From contig NZ_CP067412.1 in NCBI RefSeq assembly GCF_023375815.1, positions 5,394,001 to 5,458,000 on the forward strand: DNA of 64,000 bases, read 5' to 3'. The notes beneath the pieces are model-generated. The model was not told the origin of the DNA and did not search any database. It worked only from the letters and a program-made list of their open reading frames with translations. Position numbers and translations under genes: made by a program. Origin of the DNA: Pseudomonas sp. HS6 (GTDB lineage Bacteria; Pseudomonadota; Gammaproteobacteria; Pseudomonadales; Pseudomonadaceae). Of this stretch, positions 53,398 through 63,140 are shown piece after piece (the first letter of the stretch is position 1; every line of letters begins with the position of its first letter).

Positions 53398-54003
53398 TCA
53401 GTCCGGCTCACAGCCCTTGAGCACCAACCGGATAATCGTCTGCGCTGCCGCCTCGTAATCCGCTTCGTCGAGCTTTTCCTTGCCGGTCACGGCGGAGATC
53501 TGCCAGTCGAAGTCGGCGTAGGTCTGGGTCGCGGCCCAGATGCTGAACATCAGGTGGTTGGGGTCGATCGGGGCGATCTGGCCGCGGTCGATCCAGCTCT
53601 GGATGCAGTCGATGTTGTGCTTGGCCTGGCTGTTGAGCTGCTCGACCAGGTCGGCGCTCAGGTGCGGGGCGCCGTGCATGATTTCGCTGGCAAACACCTT
53701 CGAGGCAAACGGCAGGTCGCGGGAGATGCGGATCTTCGAGCGGATGTAGCCGCTCAGCACTTCGCTCGGCACGCCGTCCGGATTGAACGGGGTCGAGGCC
53801 TGCAGGATCGGCACGATGATGCTTTCCAGAACCTCGCGGTAGAGGTTTTCCTTGGACTTGAAGTAGTAGTAGACGTTGGGCTTGGGCAATCCCGCCTTGG
53901 CGGCGATGTCGCTGGTTTTGGTCGCAGCGAAGCCCTTGTCGGCGAACTCCTCACTGGCGGCACGCAGGATCAGTTCTTTGTTGCGCTCGCGGATTGTGCT
54001 CAT
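53398..54003 (-). CDS. RutR-like TetR-family regulator
   Basis: A 201-residue TetR regulator. The helix-turn-helix is TKTSDIAAKAGLPKPNVYYYFKSKENLY (HTH core AAKAGLPKPNVYYYF). The C-terminal half follows RutR of E. coli closely: ISRDLPFASKVFASEI, APIDPNHLMFSIWAATQTYADF and a similar tail. RutR senses uracil/thymine and controls pyrimidine and purine use. The start at 54003 (MSTIRERNKEL) fits the family; the longer frame has no ribosome binding site. It is divergent from the efflux operon. Confidence 0.87.
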   Translation of the reverse strand: MSTIRERNKELILRAASEEFADKGFAATKTSDIAAKAGLPKPNVYYYFKSKENLYREVLESIIVPILQASTPFNPDGVPSEVLSGYIRSKIRISRDLPFASKVFASEIMHGAPHLSADLVEQLNSQAKHNIDCIQSWIDRGQIAPIDPNHLMFSIWAATQTYADFDWQISAVTGKEKLDEADYEAAAQTIIRLVLKGCEPD

Positions 54004-54196
54004 AAACCCGGTGGTTCCTTGCCTGTACTGGCGGTTGCGCATGGTAGCACCGGCCTCGCGCGGCGCTCAACAATGCCGGTTGGTGGCGCTCGTCGCGTCA
54101 GTCTGTCGCCAGCCTGAACAACTTCGGCTTCCCCCGCGACGGCTTTCGCGACGCTGCTAGAGTCAAGGCAGACTCGGGGGCAAGAGGCAGGCGGTT

Positions 54197-55324
54197 ATGG
54201 CGAAACGCAGGCGCGGCAAAGTCCTGTTGATCATCGGCATTGTGCTGTTGCTGGGGCTTGGCCTGTGGCTCTACCTGAGCGCCGGTCAGCATCGGGTCAA
54301 ACCTGCGCCTGCCGCCGAGCCGGTCGCAACGGTCGCGGTCAAGCTGCAAGACGTGCCGGTCTACATCGACGCCTTGGGTACGGTGACCCCGACCCGCAGC
54401 GTGACGGTGGTAACGCAGGTCAACGGCATACTCAGCTCGGTCGAGTTCAAGGAAGGCCAGCACGTCGCCAAGGGCCAGGTCATCGCCCGCATCGACGACC
54501 GTGCGCTGAAGGCGCAACTGGCGGTGGCCAAAGGCACGCTGATGCACGATCAGGCACTGCTCGCCAACGCCGTGCGGGATCTGGCGCGTTATCGCGAACT
54601 GATCAAGGTCGGCTCTACCACCCAGCAAACCCTCGATACCCAGGCCTCGCTGGTGCAACAACTGCAAGGCACAGTCGCTTCGGATCAGGGCAGCGTGCAG
54701 AACCTCGACGTCCAGTTGAGCTACTGCACCATCACCTCGCCGGTGGATGGCGTGGTCGGTTTGCGTCAGGTCGACCCCGGCAACTACGTGACCACCACCA
54801 GCACCACCGGGATTGCCGTGATCACCCAGATGACTCCGGCCACCGTGGTGTTCGCCGTGCCCGAGGATGATCTGGGGGCGATCAATCAGGCGATGGCCAA
54901 AGGCGCGGTGACGGTGTTGGCGTACGACCGCAACAAACACAACCTGCTGGCCACCGGCAATCTGCTGGCGCTGGATAACCAGGTCGATACCAGCACCGGC
55001 ACGATCAAGGTCAAGGCGCAGTTCGACGATTCGGACAAGGCGCTGTTTCCCAATCAGTTCGTCAACGCCCGGCTCAAGGCCGACACCCTGAGCCAGAACC
55101 CTGTGGTGCCGACCCGGGCGATCCAGCACGGCAGCAAGGGTGATTTCGTGTTTGTGGTGGTCGACCCCGGCAACAAGGTCAGCCTGCGCAACATCAAGAC
55201 CGGGCCGGCCACCGGTGATGTCTCGGCGGTGCTCGACAACGGGGTGAAGGCGGGCGAGCAGGTTGTCACCGAGGGCGCCGACAAACTCGACGATGGCGCT
55301 GCGGTGAAAGTCGTCGCGCCGTAG
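54197..55324 (+). CDS. muxA: MuxA/MdtA-type RND periplasmic adaptor
   Basis: A 375-residue membrane-fusion protein: N-terminal anchor (VLLIIGIVLLLGLGLWLYL), biotinyl-lipoyl segment (SVEFKEGQHVAKGQVIARID), hairpin (about 110-160) and barrel domains. In this operon it joins two RND pumps and an outer-membrane channel. The order adaptor-pump-pump-channel is that of P. aeruginosa muxABC-opmB (E. coli mdtABC). Exported substrates there include novobiocin, macrolides and aztreonam; the local range is not readable. Confidence 0.93.
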   Translation: MAKRRRGKVLLIIGIVLLLGLGLWLYLSAGQHRVKPAPAAEPVATVAVKLQDVPVYIDALGTVTPTRSVTVVTQVNGILSSVEFKEGQHVAKGQVIARIDDRALKAQLAVAKGTLMHDQALLANAVRDLARYRELIKVGSTTQQTLDTQASLVQQLQGTVASDQGSVQNLDVQLSYCTITSPVDGVVGLRQVDPGNYVTTTSTTGIAVITQMTPATVVFAVPEDDLGAINQAMAKGAVTVLAYDRNKHNLLATGNLLALDNQVDTSTGTIKVKAQFDDSDKALFPNQFVNARLKADTLSQNPVVPTRAIQHGSKGDFVFVVVDPGNKVSLRNIKTGPATGDVSAVLDNGVKAGEQVVTEGADKLDDGAAVKVVAP

Positions 55325-55336
55325 GAGGCGTAACCC

Positions 55337-58300
55337 ATGAACGTCTCGCGCCCTTTCATCGAACGTCCGGTGGCCACCACGCTGTTGATGGTGGCGGTGC
55401 TATTGCTCGGTCTGCTCGGTTATCACTTGCTGTCGGTGTCGGCGTTGCCGGAGGTGGATTACCCGACCATTCAGGTGTTCACCCAATACCCCGGCGCGAG
55501 CCCCGAGGTCATCAGCTCGTCGATCACCGCGCCGCTGGAGCGTCAGCTCGGCGAGATGCCGGGGCTCAAGTCGATGAACTCCACCAGCTCCGACGGCGCT
55601 TCGGTGGTGACCCTGCAATTCGATCTGTCGCTGTCGCTGGATGTCGCCGAACAGGAAGTGCAGGCCGCCATTAACGCCGCCGGCACCTTCCTGCCGGCGA
55701 ACCTGCCGTACCCGCCGGTGTACAGCAAGGTCAACCCGGCCGATGCGCCGGTGCTGACGCTGTCGCTGACCTCCGACGTGCTGCCGCTGACCAAAGTCGA
55801 AGATCTGGCCGATACGCGGCTGGCGCAAAAGATTTCACAGATCACTGGCGTCGGCCTGGTCACCCTCAGCGGTGGTCAGCGCCCGACGGTACGGGTCGAG
55901 GCCAACACCTCGGCGCTGAACAGTCTGGGGCTGTCCCTCGATGACCTGCGCACCTCGCTGGGCACGGCCAACGTCAATCAGGCCAAGGGCAATATCGACG
56001 GCAAATATCAGGCGTATTCCATCGGCACCAACGACCAGTTGCAGTCCGCCGAGGAGTACCGCGATCTGGTGATCGCCTACAAGAACGGCGCGCCGATTCG
56101 CCTGTCGCAGATCGCCTCGTCGACCCAGGGCCCGGAAAATCCACGGCAAGCGGCATGGACCGACAGCACGCCGTCGATTGTCCTGAATATCCAGCGCCAG
56201 CCCGGCGCCAACGTCATTGATGTGGTCGACCGCGTGCAACAGCTGCTGCCCAAGCTGCGCGCCAGCCTGCCGGCGACGCTGAAGGTCAACGTGCTCACCG
56301 ACCGCACGCAAACCATCCGCGCCTCTGTCACCGACGTGCAGTACGAACTGGCGGTGGCGGTGTTGCTGGTGGTGATCGTGATTTTCCTGTTCCTGCGCAA
56401 CGTGGCGGCGACGATCATCCCGGCGGTGACCGTGCCGCTGACGCTGGTCGGCACCCTGGCGGTGGCCTACGCGGTGGGGTTTTCGCTGAACAACCTGACG
56501 CTGATGGCGCTGACCATCGCCATCGGTTTTGTGGTCGATGACGCCATCGTCATGATCGAAAACATCACCCGCTACATCGAGGCCGGCGACTCGCCGATGG
56601 AGGCCGCGCTCAAGGGCGCGGAGCAGATTGGTTTCACCATCATTTCGCTCTCGGTGGCGCTGATCGCGGTGATGATTCCGCTGCTGTTCATGGGCGATGT
56701 GGTCGGCCGGCTGTTTCGCGAATTCGCCATGACCGTGGCGGTGACCATCGTCATCTCGGCGCTGATCACCCTGACCCTGACGCCGATGATGTGTTCGCGC
56801 ATGCTCAAGGATAAACACAAAGAACGCCGCGTCGATTTCTTCGACCGGGTCAACGGGTACTACGTCAAAGGACTGGACTGGGTTTTGCTGCATCGCGGGC
56901 TGACGCTGATCTCGGTGGTGCTCACCGGGCTGTTGACGCTGCTGATCATCGTGGTGATGCCCAAGGGCTTTTTCCCCGAGCAGGACACCGGGCTGATCCA
57001 GGGCATTTCCCAGGCCTCGCCGGGCATTTCCTTCCAGCAGATGCAGATCGAACAGCAGCGGCTGGCCGCACGGATTCTGAAGGACCCGGCAGTGGCGAGC
57101 CTGTCTTCGTTCGTCGGCATCGACCAGACCAACCCGACGATCAATCAGGGCAACCTGCTGATCAACCTCAAGCCCCACGGCGACCGGGACAGCAGCGCGG
57201 CGGTGATACGTCGGCTCTCCGACGCCAATGCCGACGACGCGGGGATTCGTCTGTACTTGCACAGCGTGCAGGACCTGACGCTGGATGCCACGGTGTCGAC
57301 CACCAGTTACCGCCTCGGCCTGCAAGCCACCGACCCGGATGAGCTGGAGCTGTGGACCAACAAACTGCTGGCGGCGATCAAACAGGACCCGATGTTCACC
57401 GACGTACAAAGTCAGGCGATGCAGTTCGGCAATCAGATTCAACTCAACTTCGACCGCGCCACGGCGTCGCGTCTGGGCATCACGCCGCAAGCCATCGACG
57501 ATGTGCTGTATGACGCCTTTGGTCAGCGTCAGGTGTCGACCATCTACACCCAGCTCAACCAGTATCACGTGGTGATCGCCACCGACCATCCGCCACACAA
57601 TCTGGCGGATCTGTTGACCGGGCTCTACGTCGACATTCCCGGCGGTGGCGTGGCGCCGTTGTCGAGCATGGCGACGATGCAGGTGATTCGCTCGCCGGTG
57701 ACCATCAACCGACTGGGGCAATTTCCTTACGCCGATGTCTCGTTCAACCTCGCCCCCGGCCAGACCCTTGGCGCGGCGGTGACGCGGCTCAAGGACATCG
57801 AGGCCAAGGCCGGCCTGCCGTTGTCGGTGCAAGCCAATCTGGAAGGGGCGGCGGCGACGTTCGAGGCATCGCTGTCCAATCAGGTGTTTCTGGTGCTGGC
57901 GGCGATCATCGTGGTGTACCTGATGCTGGGGGTTCTCTACGAGAGCTTCGTGCACCCGGTGACGATTCTCTCGACGCTGCTGTCCGCCGCGCTCGGCGCC
58001 TTGCTGGCGTTGCTGATCACCGGTACGCAGTTCGACATCATCGGTTTGATCGGCATTGTGCTGCTGATCGGTATCGTGATGAAGAACGGCATCATGATGG
58101 TCGACTTCGCCCTGGAGCTGGAGCGCAAGGGCGGTCTCGATCCGGTAGCGGCGATCCGTCAGGCTGCCGAGCTGCGTTTCCGGCCGATCCTGATGACCAG
58201 CATGGCTTCGCTGTTCGGTGCGGTGCCGCTGGCGCTGGGCACCGGGATCGGCTCGGAGCTGCGCCATCCGCTGGGGATCGCGATCATCGGCGGGCTGTTG

Positions 58301-58420
58301 CTGAGCCAGTTGCTGACGCTGTTCTCGACCCCGGTGATTTTCCTCGCCATGCATGGCCTGGAGCAGCGCTTCACCCGGCGCCGGCCAGCAGCGGCCGAGG
58401 CCTTGCGCGATGAACCTTAG
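55337..58420 (+). CDS. muxB: MuxB/MdtB-type RND efflux pump subunit
   Basis: A 1027-residue RND transporter with twelve membrane segments in the 1+5+1+5 layout and the usual start MNVSRPFIERPVATTLLM. The membrane-core motif GFVVDDAIVMIENITRYIE (key pair DD near residue 402) carries the proton-relay Asp residues. MuxB and MuxC form a mixed trimer. muxC begins 11 bases before the muxB stop. Confidence 0.95.
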   Translation: MNVSRPFIERPVATTLLMVAVLLLGLLGYHLLSVSALPEVDYPTIQVFTQYPGASPEVISSSITAPLERQLGEMPGLKSMNSTSSDGASVVTLQFDLSLSLDVAEQEVQAAINAAGTFLPANLPYPPVYSKVNPADAPVLTLSLTSDVLPLTKVEDLADTRLAQKISQITGVGLVTLSGGQRPTVRVEANTSALNSLGLSLDDLRTSLGTANVNQAKGNIDGKYQAYSIGTNDQLQSAEEYRDLVIAYKNGAPIRLSQIASSTQGPENPRQAAWTDSTPSIVLNIQRQPGANVIDVVDRVQQLLPKLRASLPATLKVNVLTDRTQTIRASVTDVQYELAVAVLLVVIVIFLFLRNVAATIIPAVTVPLTLVGTLAVAYAVGFSLNNLTLMALTIAIGFVVDDAIVMIENITRYIEAGDSPMEAALKGAEQIGFTIISLSVALIAVMIPLLFMGDVVGRLFREFAMTVAVTIVISALITLTLTPMMCSRMLKDKHKERRVDFFDRVNGYYVKGLDWVLLHRGLTLISVVLTGLLTLLIIVVMPKGFFPEQDTGLIQGISQASPGISFQQMQIEQQRLAARILKDPAVASLSSFVGIDQTNPTINQGNLLINLKPHGDRDSSAAVIRRLSDANADDAGIRLYLHSVQDLTLDATVSTTSYRLGLQATDPDELELWTNKLLAAIKQDPMFTDVQSQAMQFGNQIQLNFDRATASRLGITPQAIDDVLYDAFGQRQVSTIYTQLNQYHVVIATDHPPHNLADLLTGLYVDIPGGGVAPLSSMATMQVIRSPVTINRLGQFPYADVSFNLAPGQTLGAAVTRLKDIEAKAGLPLSVQANLEGAAATFEASLSNQVFLVLAAIIVVYLMLGVLYESFVHPVTILSTLLSAALGALLALLITGTQFDIIGLIGIVLLIGIVMKNGIMMVDFALELERKGGLDPVAAIRQAAELRFRPILMTSMASLFGAVPLALGTGIGSELRHPLGIAIIGGLLLSQLLTLFSTPVIFLAMHGLEQRFTRRRPAAAEALRDEP

Positions 58421-61400
58421 CGCGCCGTTCATCCAGCGCCCTATCGCCACCACGTTGCTGGCGGTCGGGCTGGCGCTGTTCGGCGTGCTGGCGTTCAACC
58501 TGCTGCCGGTGGCGCCGCTGCCGGAGGTTGATTTCCCGACCATCAGCGTTCGTGCGTCGTTGCCCGGTGCTGACCCGAGCACCGTGGCGTCATCGGTGGC
58601 GACACCGCTGGAACGTCAGTTCGGGCAGATCGCCGGGGTCACTGAAATGACCTCGTCCAGTTCGCTGGGGGCGACCCGCATCACCTTGCAGTTCGACCTC
58701 AACCGCGACATCGACGGCGCGGCGCGGGACGTACAAGCAGCGATCAACGCCGCCCGCAGCAATCTGCCGAGCGACCTGTCCGGCAACCCGACCTATCGCA
58801 AGGTCAACCCGGCCGACTCGCCGATCCTGATCCTCAGCCTGACTTCAGACACCGCGACGCGCGGCCAGATGTACGACGTGGCCTCGACCCTGCTCGAGCA
58901 GCGCCTGTTGCAGACCACGGGGGTGGGCGACGTGACGGTGGGTGGCGCGGCGTTGCCGGCAGTGCGCATCGAGCTCAATCCGGATCGGCTCAACCGCTAC
59001 GGCGTCAGCCTGGAACAGGTGCGGCAAGTGATTCAGGCGTCCAACGTCAACCTGCCCAAAGGCACGGTGTCGGTCGGCGATCAGTCCTATGGCCTGAAGG
59101 CCAACGATATGCTGTATCAGGGCAGCGATTACGGCCCGTTGGTGGTCAAGCAACGCAACGGCGATGTGGTGCGCATCTCGGACCTGGGCGACGTCAGCGA
59201 AGACGTAGAAGACCTGCGCAACTTTGGTCTGTCCAACGGCAAACCGGCGGTGTTGCTGGTGGTGTTCAAGCAGCCCGGGGCCAACGTCATCGATACCGTG
59301 GACGCAGTGAAGGCCGACCTGCCGTTTCTGCAGAGTTCGATTCCTTCGGCGATCAAGATCAACATCCTGATGGACCGCACCACCACCATTCGTGCGTCGC
59401 TGCACGACGTGGAAGTGACCCTGCTGATTTCGATTGCACTGGTGACGCTGGTGACCTTCGGCTTCTTCCGCGACTGGCGCAGCACGTTGATCCCGGCCAT
59501 CGTTGTGCCGCTGTCGCTGCTGGGCACTTTCGGGGCGATGTATTTTCTCGGCTACAGCCTCAACAACCTGTCGCTGATGGCGCTGACCATTTCCACCGGG
59601 TTTGTGGTGGACGATGCGATCGTGGTGGTCGAGAACATCATGCGTCACCTGGAGAAAGGCGAGAGCCGCGTGCAAGCGGCACTGGCCGGAGCGCGGGAGG
59701 TGGGCTTCACGGTGATGACGATCAGCGTGTCACTGGTGGCGGTGTTCATTCCGTTACTGCTGATGGGCGGAGTGGTCGGGCGGCTGTTTCGCGAGTTTTC
59801 GATTTCGCTGTCGGTGGCCATCGTGATTTCGATGCTGGTGTCGCTGACGGTGACGCCGATGCTGGCCAGTGTGCTGCTGCGCACTCAGCAGCAGAGCGGC
59901 AACGGTGACGATCACCCGGACTCGTATTTTCATCGCTTTTACGACCGCACTCTCGGCTGGGTCGTCGAGCATTCGTTCCTGATGGGCCTGCTGACATTGC
60001 TGGTGATTGTGCTGGCGTGCGTGCTGTACGTGCTGGTGCCCAAGGGCTTCTTCCCGCAGGAGGACACCGGGCGCATGTCCGGCAGCATCATCGCGGCGCA
60101 GAGCATTTCCTTCGGGGCGATCCAATCGAACTTCAGCGAGATCAATAAAAAGGTCCTGAGCAATCCGAATGTGGCGACTGTCGGTGGGTTTGTCGGCGGC
60201 GGTGGCGGGATCGGCGGGGCGGTCAACAGTGCGCAACTGTTCATCACCCTCAAGCCGCTGGCAGATCGCAAGGACAGCGCCGATCAGGTCATCGCGCAGG
60301 TTCGCCACACCCTTGGTGACATGCCCGGCACGCGCCTGTATCTGCAGTCGGCCCAAGACATCACGGTCGGCGGCCGGCAGAGCGGGGCGCAGTACCAATA
60401 CACGATGACCGCCGACGACCAGAGCACCCTCGACGAATGGGTGCCAAAAGTCGTCGCGGTGCTGCACGGCTTGCCGCAACTGACCGATGTGAACACCGAC
60501 CAGCAGGACAACAGCCTGATGGCCAGCGTGACGGTCAATCGCGATGCCGCCGCCCGGCTCGGGGTCAGCATGTCGGCCATCGACCAGACGCTGTACGACG
60601 CCTTCGGTCAGCGCCAGGTTTCCACCATTTACCGCTCCGCCAATCAGTATCACGTGGTGATGGAAGTCGCGCCGCCGTACTGGGATTCCCCGGCGACCCT
60701 GAAAAACATCTACGTGCCGGTGGGCACCGCCGCTGTCACCGGCCGTGGCGCTGCGGCGGCTCCGAACCTCAGCGCCACGGCCTCGCAGGCGTTGGTGCCG
60801 CTGTCGGCGCTGGCCGATTATTCCGTGGGGCGCACGGCGATTTCGATCAGTCATCAGGGGACTTTTCCGGCGGTGACGGCCTCGTTCAATCTGGCGCCGG
60901 GCGTCTCCATCGGCCAGGCGACGACGCTGGTGGACAACGCCGTCAAACAATTGCGCATGCCGGCCAGTGTGGTCGGTCAGTTTGCCGGGACGGCGCAGGT
61001 GTTCCAGTCATCGGTGGCCAGCGAGCCGCTGTTGATCGTCGCGGCGCTGCTGTCGGTGTACGTGGTGCTGGGCATGCTCTACGAGAGCCTGGTGCATCCG
61101 CTGACGATCCTTTCGACCTTGCCGTCGGCCGGCGTCGGCGCGCTGATCGCCTTGCTGCTGACCGGCACCGAGCTGTCGATCATCGCGCTGGTGGGGGTGA
61201 TTTTGCTGATCGGGATCGTGAAGAAGAACGCGATCATGATGATCGACTTCGCCATCACCGAGCGCCGCGAATTCGGTTTGAGCGCCAAGGACGCGATCCG
61301 TCGCGCCTGCCTGATCCGCTTCCGTCCGATCATGATGACTACACTGGCGGCGATTCTCGGTGCGCTGCCGCTGGTGCTGGGCAGCGGTTATGGTTCGGAG

Positions 61401-61532
61401 CTGCGCCGGCCGTTGGGGATCTCGATCATTGGCGGCTTGCTGTTCAGCCAGTTGCTGACGCTGTACACCACGCCGGTGATCTACCTTTGGCTGGACCGCG
61501 CGTCGCAGCGCCTCCGCAGGAGAACTCCATGA
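58410..61532 (+). CDS. muxC: MuxC/MdtC-type RND efflux pump subunit
   Basis: A 1040-residue RND transporter, paralogous to MuxB. The start MNLSAPFIQRPIATTLLAVG at 58410 lies inside the end of muxB; a longer frame from 58353 would overlap it further and is unlikely. The core motif GFVVDDAIVVVENIMRHLE is present. An insert of about 40 residues rich in Gly/Ala (VTGRGAAAAPNLSATASQAL) lies in the second large loop. opmB starts within its stop codon. Confidence 0.95.
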   Translation: MNLSAPFIQRPIATTLLAVGLALFGVLAFNLLPVAPLPEVDFPTISVRASLPGADPSTVASSVATPLERQFGQIAGVTEMTSSSSLGATRITLQFDLNRDIDGAARDVQAAINAARSNLPSDLSGNPTYRKVNPADSPILILSLTSDTATRGQMYDVASTLLEQRLLQTTGVGDVTVGGAALPAVRIELNPDRLNRYGVSLEQVRQVIQASNVNLPKGTVSVGDQSYGLKANDMLYQGSDYGPLVVKQRNGDVVRISDLGDVSEDVEDLRNFGLSNGKPAVLLVVFKQPGANVIDTVDAVKADLPFLQSSIPSAIKINILMDRTTTIRASLHDVEVTLLISIALVTLVTFGFFRDWRSTLIPAIVVPLSLLGTFGAMYFLGYSLNNLSLMALTISTGFVVDDAIVVVENIMRHLEKGESRVQAALAGAREVGFTVMTISVSLVAVFIPLLLMGGVVGRLFREFSISLSVAIVISMLVSLTVTPMLASVLLRTQQQSGNGDDHPDSYFHRFYDRTLGWVVEHSFLMGLLTLLVIVLACVLYVLVPKGFFPQEDTGRMSGSIIAAQSISFGAIQSNFSEINKKVLSNPNVATVGGFVGGGGGIGGAVNSAQLFITLKPLADRKDSADQVIAQVRHTLGDMPGTRLYLQSAQDITVGGRQSGAQYQYTMTADDQSTLDEWVPKVVAVLHGLPQLTDVNTDQQDNSLMASVTVNRDAAARLGVSMSAIDQTLYDAFGQRQVSTIYRSANQYHVVMEVAPPYWDSPATLKNIYVPVGTAAVTGRGAAAAPNLSATASQALVPLSALADYSVGRTAISISHQGTFPAVTASFNLAPGVSIGQATTLVDNAVKQLRMPASVVGQFAGTAQVFQSSVASEPLLIVAALLSVYVVLGMLYESLVHPLTILSTLPSAGVGALIALLLTGTELSIIALVGVILLIGIVKKNAIMMIDFAITERREFGLSAKDAIRRACLIRFRPIMMTTLAAILGALPLVLGSGYGSELRRPLGISIIGGLLFSQLLTLYTTPVIYLWLDRASQRLRRRTP

Positions 61533-63073
61533 AACGCCGTAGATTCCCTGTGGGAGCGGGCTTGCCCGCGAATGCGTCGAGTCAGTCAGCATTGATGTTG
61601 AATGTGAAATCGCATTCGCGATCAAGTCGAGTCGTCGCACCGTCGCTCCCACACTGGATAGTGTTGGCTTTTGTGCTGAGTTTCTTGTTGAGCGGTTGCA
61701 TGGTCGGCCCGGACTACCACAAGCCTGCCATTGAGCTGCCGACTTCGTTCAAGGAAGGTACGCAGTGGCAGCGCGCCCAGGCCAATCCGCAAGGCGCGTT
61801 GGACAGTCAATGGTGGCAGGCCTATCAGGATCCGATACTCAACGATCTGATCGAGCGCTCGGCCAAAGCCAATCAATCGATCATCGGCGCCGAAGCGGCG
61901 TATCGGCTGGCGCAGGCGCAAGTGGCGTCGAGCCGTGCCGGGTTATGGCCGACGGTGGGCGTGGGGTTGTCCGGCGCTCGCGGTGTCGGCGGCGGTGCCA
62001 GCGGCAGCACCACCAGCGGCTTGACCGGCAGCAGCGGCGGCACCGTCGAGCAAACGGTCAGTGCCACCCTGACGGCCAGTTGGGAACCGGATCTTTGGGG
62101 ACAGGTGCGGCGCGGTATCGAGTCGAGCCAGGCGTCGCTGCAATCCTCCGACGCGTTGCTGGCCGGCGTGCGGCTGTCCATCGGCGCCAGCGTGGCGACC
62201 AATTATCTGGGGTTGCGGCAACTGGATATCGACATCGATCTGTTGCAGCAACAGCAGGCCATCAATCAGCAACTGCTGACGATGATTCAGGCGCAAACCG
62301 TTCAGGGCACGGCGACCAATGATCAATTGCTGGTGGCGCAGGATCAGCTCAGCACGGTGATCACGGCGCTGCAAACGGCGCAGCGTTCGCGGGAGCAGGC
62401 CGAGCATGCGCTGGCGGTGCTGGTGGGAATGGCGCCGGCGCAGTTCGATTTGCCCAAGGCCGCCGACTATCGCTTCACGACACCAATGCCGCCGTCGGTA
62501 CTGCCGTCGAATCTGCTGCTGCGCCGACCGGATGTGGTGTCGGCCGAACGACTCGCGGCGGCGGCCAACGCACGGATCGGCGTTGCCGAAGCGGCGTTTT
62601 TTCCGACCCTAAGTCTGACTGCCGAAGGTGGTTTTCGGGGTTCGGCGCTGGGTGGTCTGTTCTCTGTGCCCAACCGTATCTGGACCCTTGGGCCGGCGCT
62701 GGCCGAAACCCTTTTCGACGGCGGCGCCCGCGAGGCAGCCAAACAGGAAGCCGAGGCCTCTTACGATCAGGACGTGGCGACGTATCGCGGCACGGTGCTC
62801 GGCGCGCTGCAGAACGTCGAGGACAACCTGTCGGCAATCAATCATTTGCATACTCAGGCGCAAGCCTTTGATCAGATGTTCCAGCGCAATCAGCAATTGT
62901 TCGGCAGTCAGCAGGCGCAGCAGCGGGCGGGCACGGTCAGCCAGCAAGCGGTGCTGACCCAGCAATTGGTGCTGTTGCAGGCCGAGCAAAACTTGCGTGA
63001 TACCCAGGGGTTGCTCAGTCAGGGCAGCGTCGCGCTGTTCCAGAGCCTGGGCGGTGGCTGGCAGGTGCCGTAG
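61529..63073 (+). CDS. opmB: OpmB-type outer-membrane channel with a REPIN in its N-terminal coding region
   Basis: A 514-residue outer-membrane factor of the OprM/NodT family (SQWWQAYQDPILNDLIERS; SASWEPD-like LTASWEPDLWGQVRRGIES; LLLRRPDVVSAERLAAAANARIG, by its part RRPDV). The ATG at 61529 overlaps the muxC stop and has AGGAG seven bases upstream. The lipobox LLSGC puts the lipidated Cys at residue 57, an unusually long signal n-region. Residues 6-43 are encoded by a REPIN (61546-61655), which keeps the frame open. Downstream starts without the REPIN part have no good ribosome binding site. Confidence 0.9.
   Translation: MKRRRFPVGAGLPANASSQSALMLNVKSHSRSSRVVAPSLPHWIVLAFVLSFLLSGCMVGPDYHKPAIELPTSFKEGTQWQRAQANPQGALDSQWWQAYQDPILNDLIERSAKANQSIIGAEAAYRLAQAQVASSRAGLWPTVGVGLSGARGVGGGASGSTTSGLTGSSGGTVEQTVSATLTASWEPDLWGQVRRGIESSQASLQSSDALLAGVRLSIGASVATNYLGLRQLDIDIDLLQQQQAINQQLLTMIQAQTVQGTATNDQLLVAQDQLSTVITALQTAQRSREQAEHALAVLVGMAPAQFDLPKAADYRFTTPMPPSVLPSNLLLRRPDVVSAERLAAAANARIGVAEAAFFPTLSLTAEGGFRGSALGGLFSVPNRIWTLGPALAETLFDGGAREAAKQEAEASYDQDVATYRGTVLGALQNVEDNLSAINHLHTQAQAFDQMFQRNQQLFGSQQAQQRAGTVSQQAVLTQQLVLLQAEQNLRDTQGLLSQGSVALFQSLGGGWQVP
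61546..61655. repeat. REPIN inside the opmB reading frame
   Basis: Left arm CCCTGTGGGAGCGGGCTTGC continuing CCGCGAATGCG; right arm starting CGCATTCGCGATCAAGTCGA and ending GTCGCTCCCACA, the long-variant arm also seen at 11641-11687. The whole element is translated as FPVGAGLPANAS...APSLPHW without a stop codon. Confidence 0.88.
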
Positions 63074-63140
63074 CATCTCGCTCCCTTGAGTGGCGCACGG
63101 TATGCTGCGCGCACTTTTTTCATGTAGGGAAGCCTGACCC

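Noticed and set aside
55835..58582. 915-codon minus-strand frame opposite muxB
   Set aside because: His/Gln/Arg-rich antisense shadow of a conserved RND pump, without start signals or domains.
60437..63073. Single 878-codon frame that joins the end of muxC to opmB
   Set aside because: The first 364 codons are out of frame with muxC and are a shadow; the real opmB begins at the ATG at 61529 with its own ribosome binding site.
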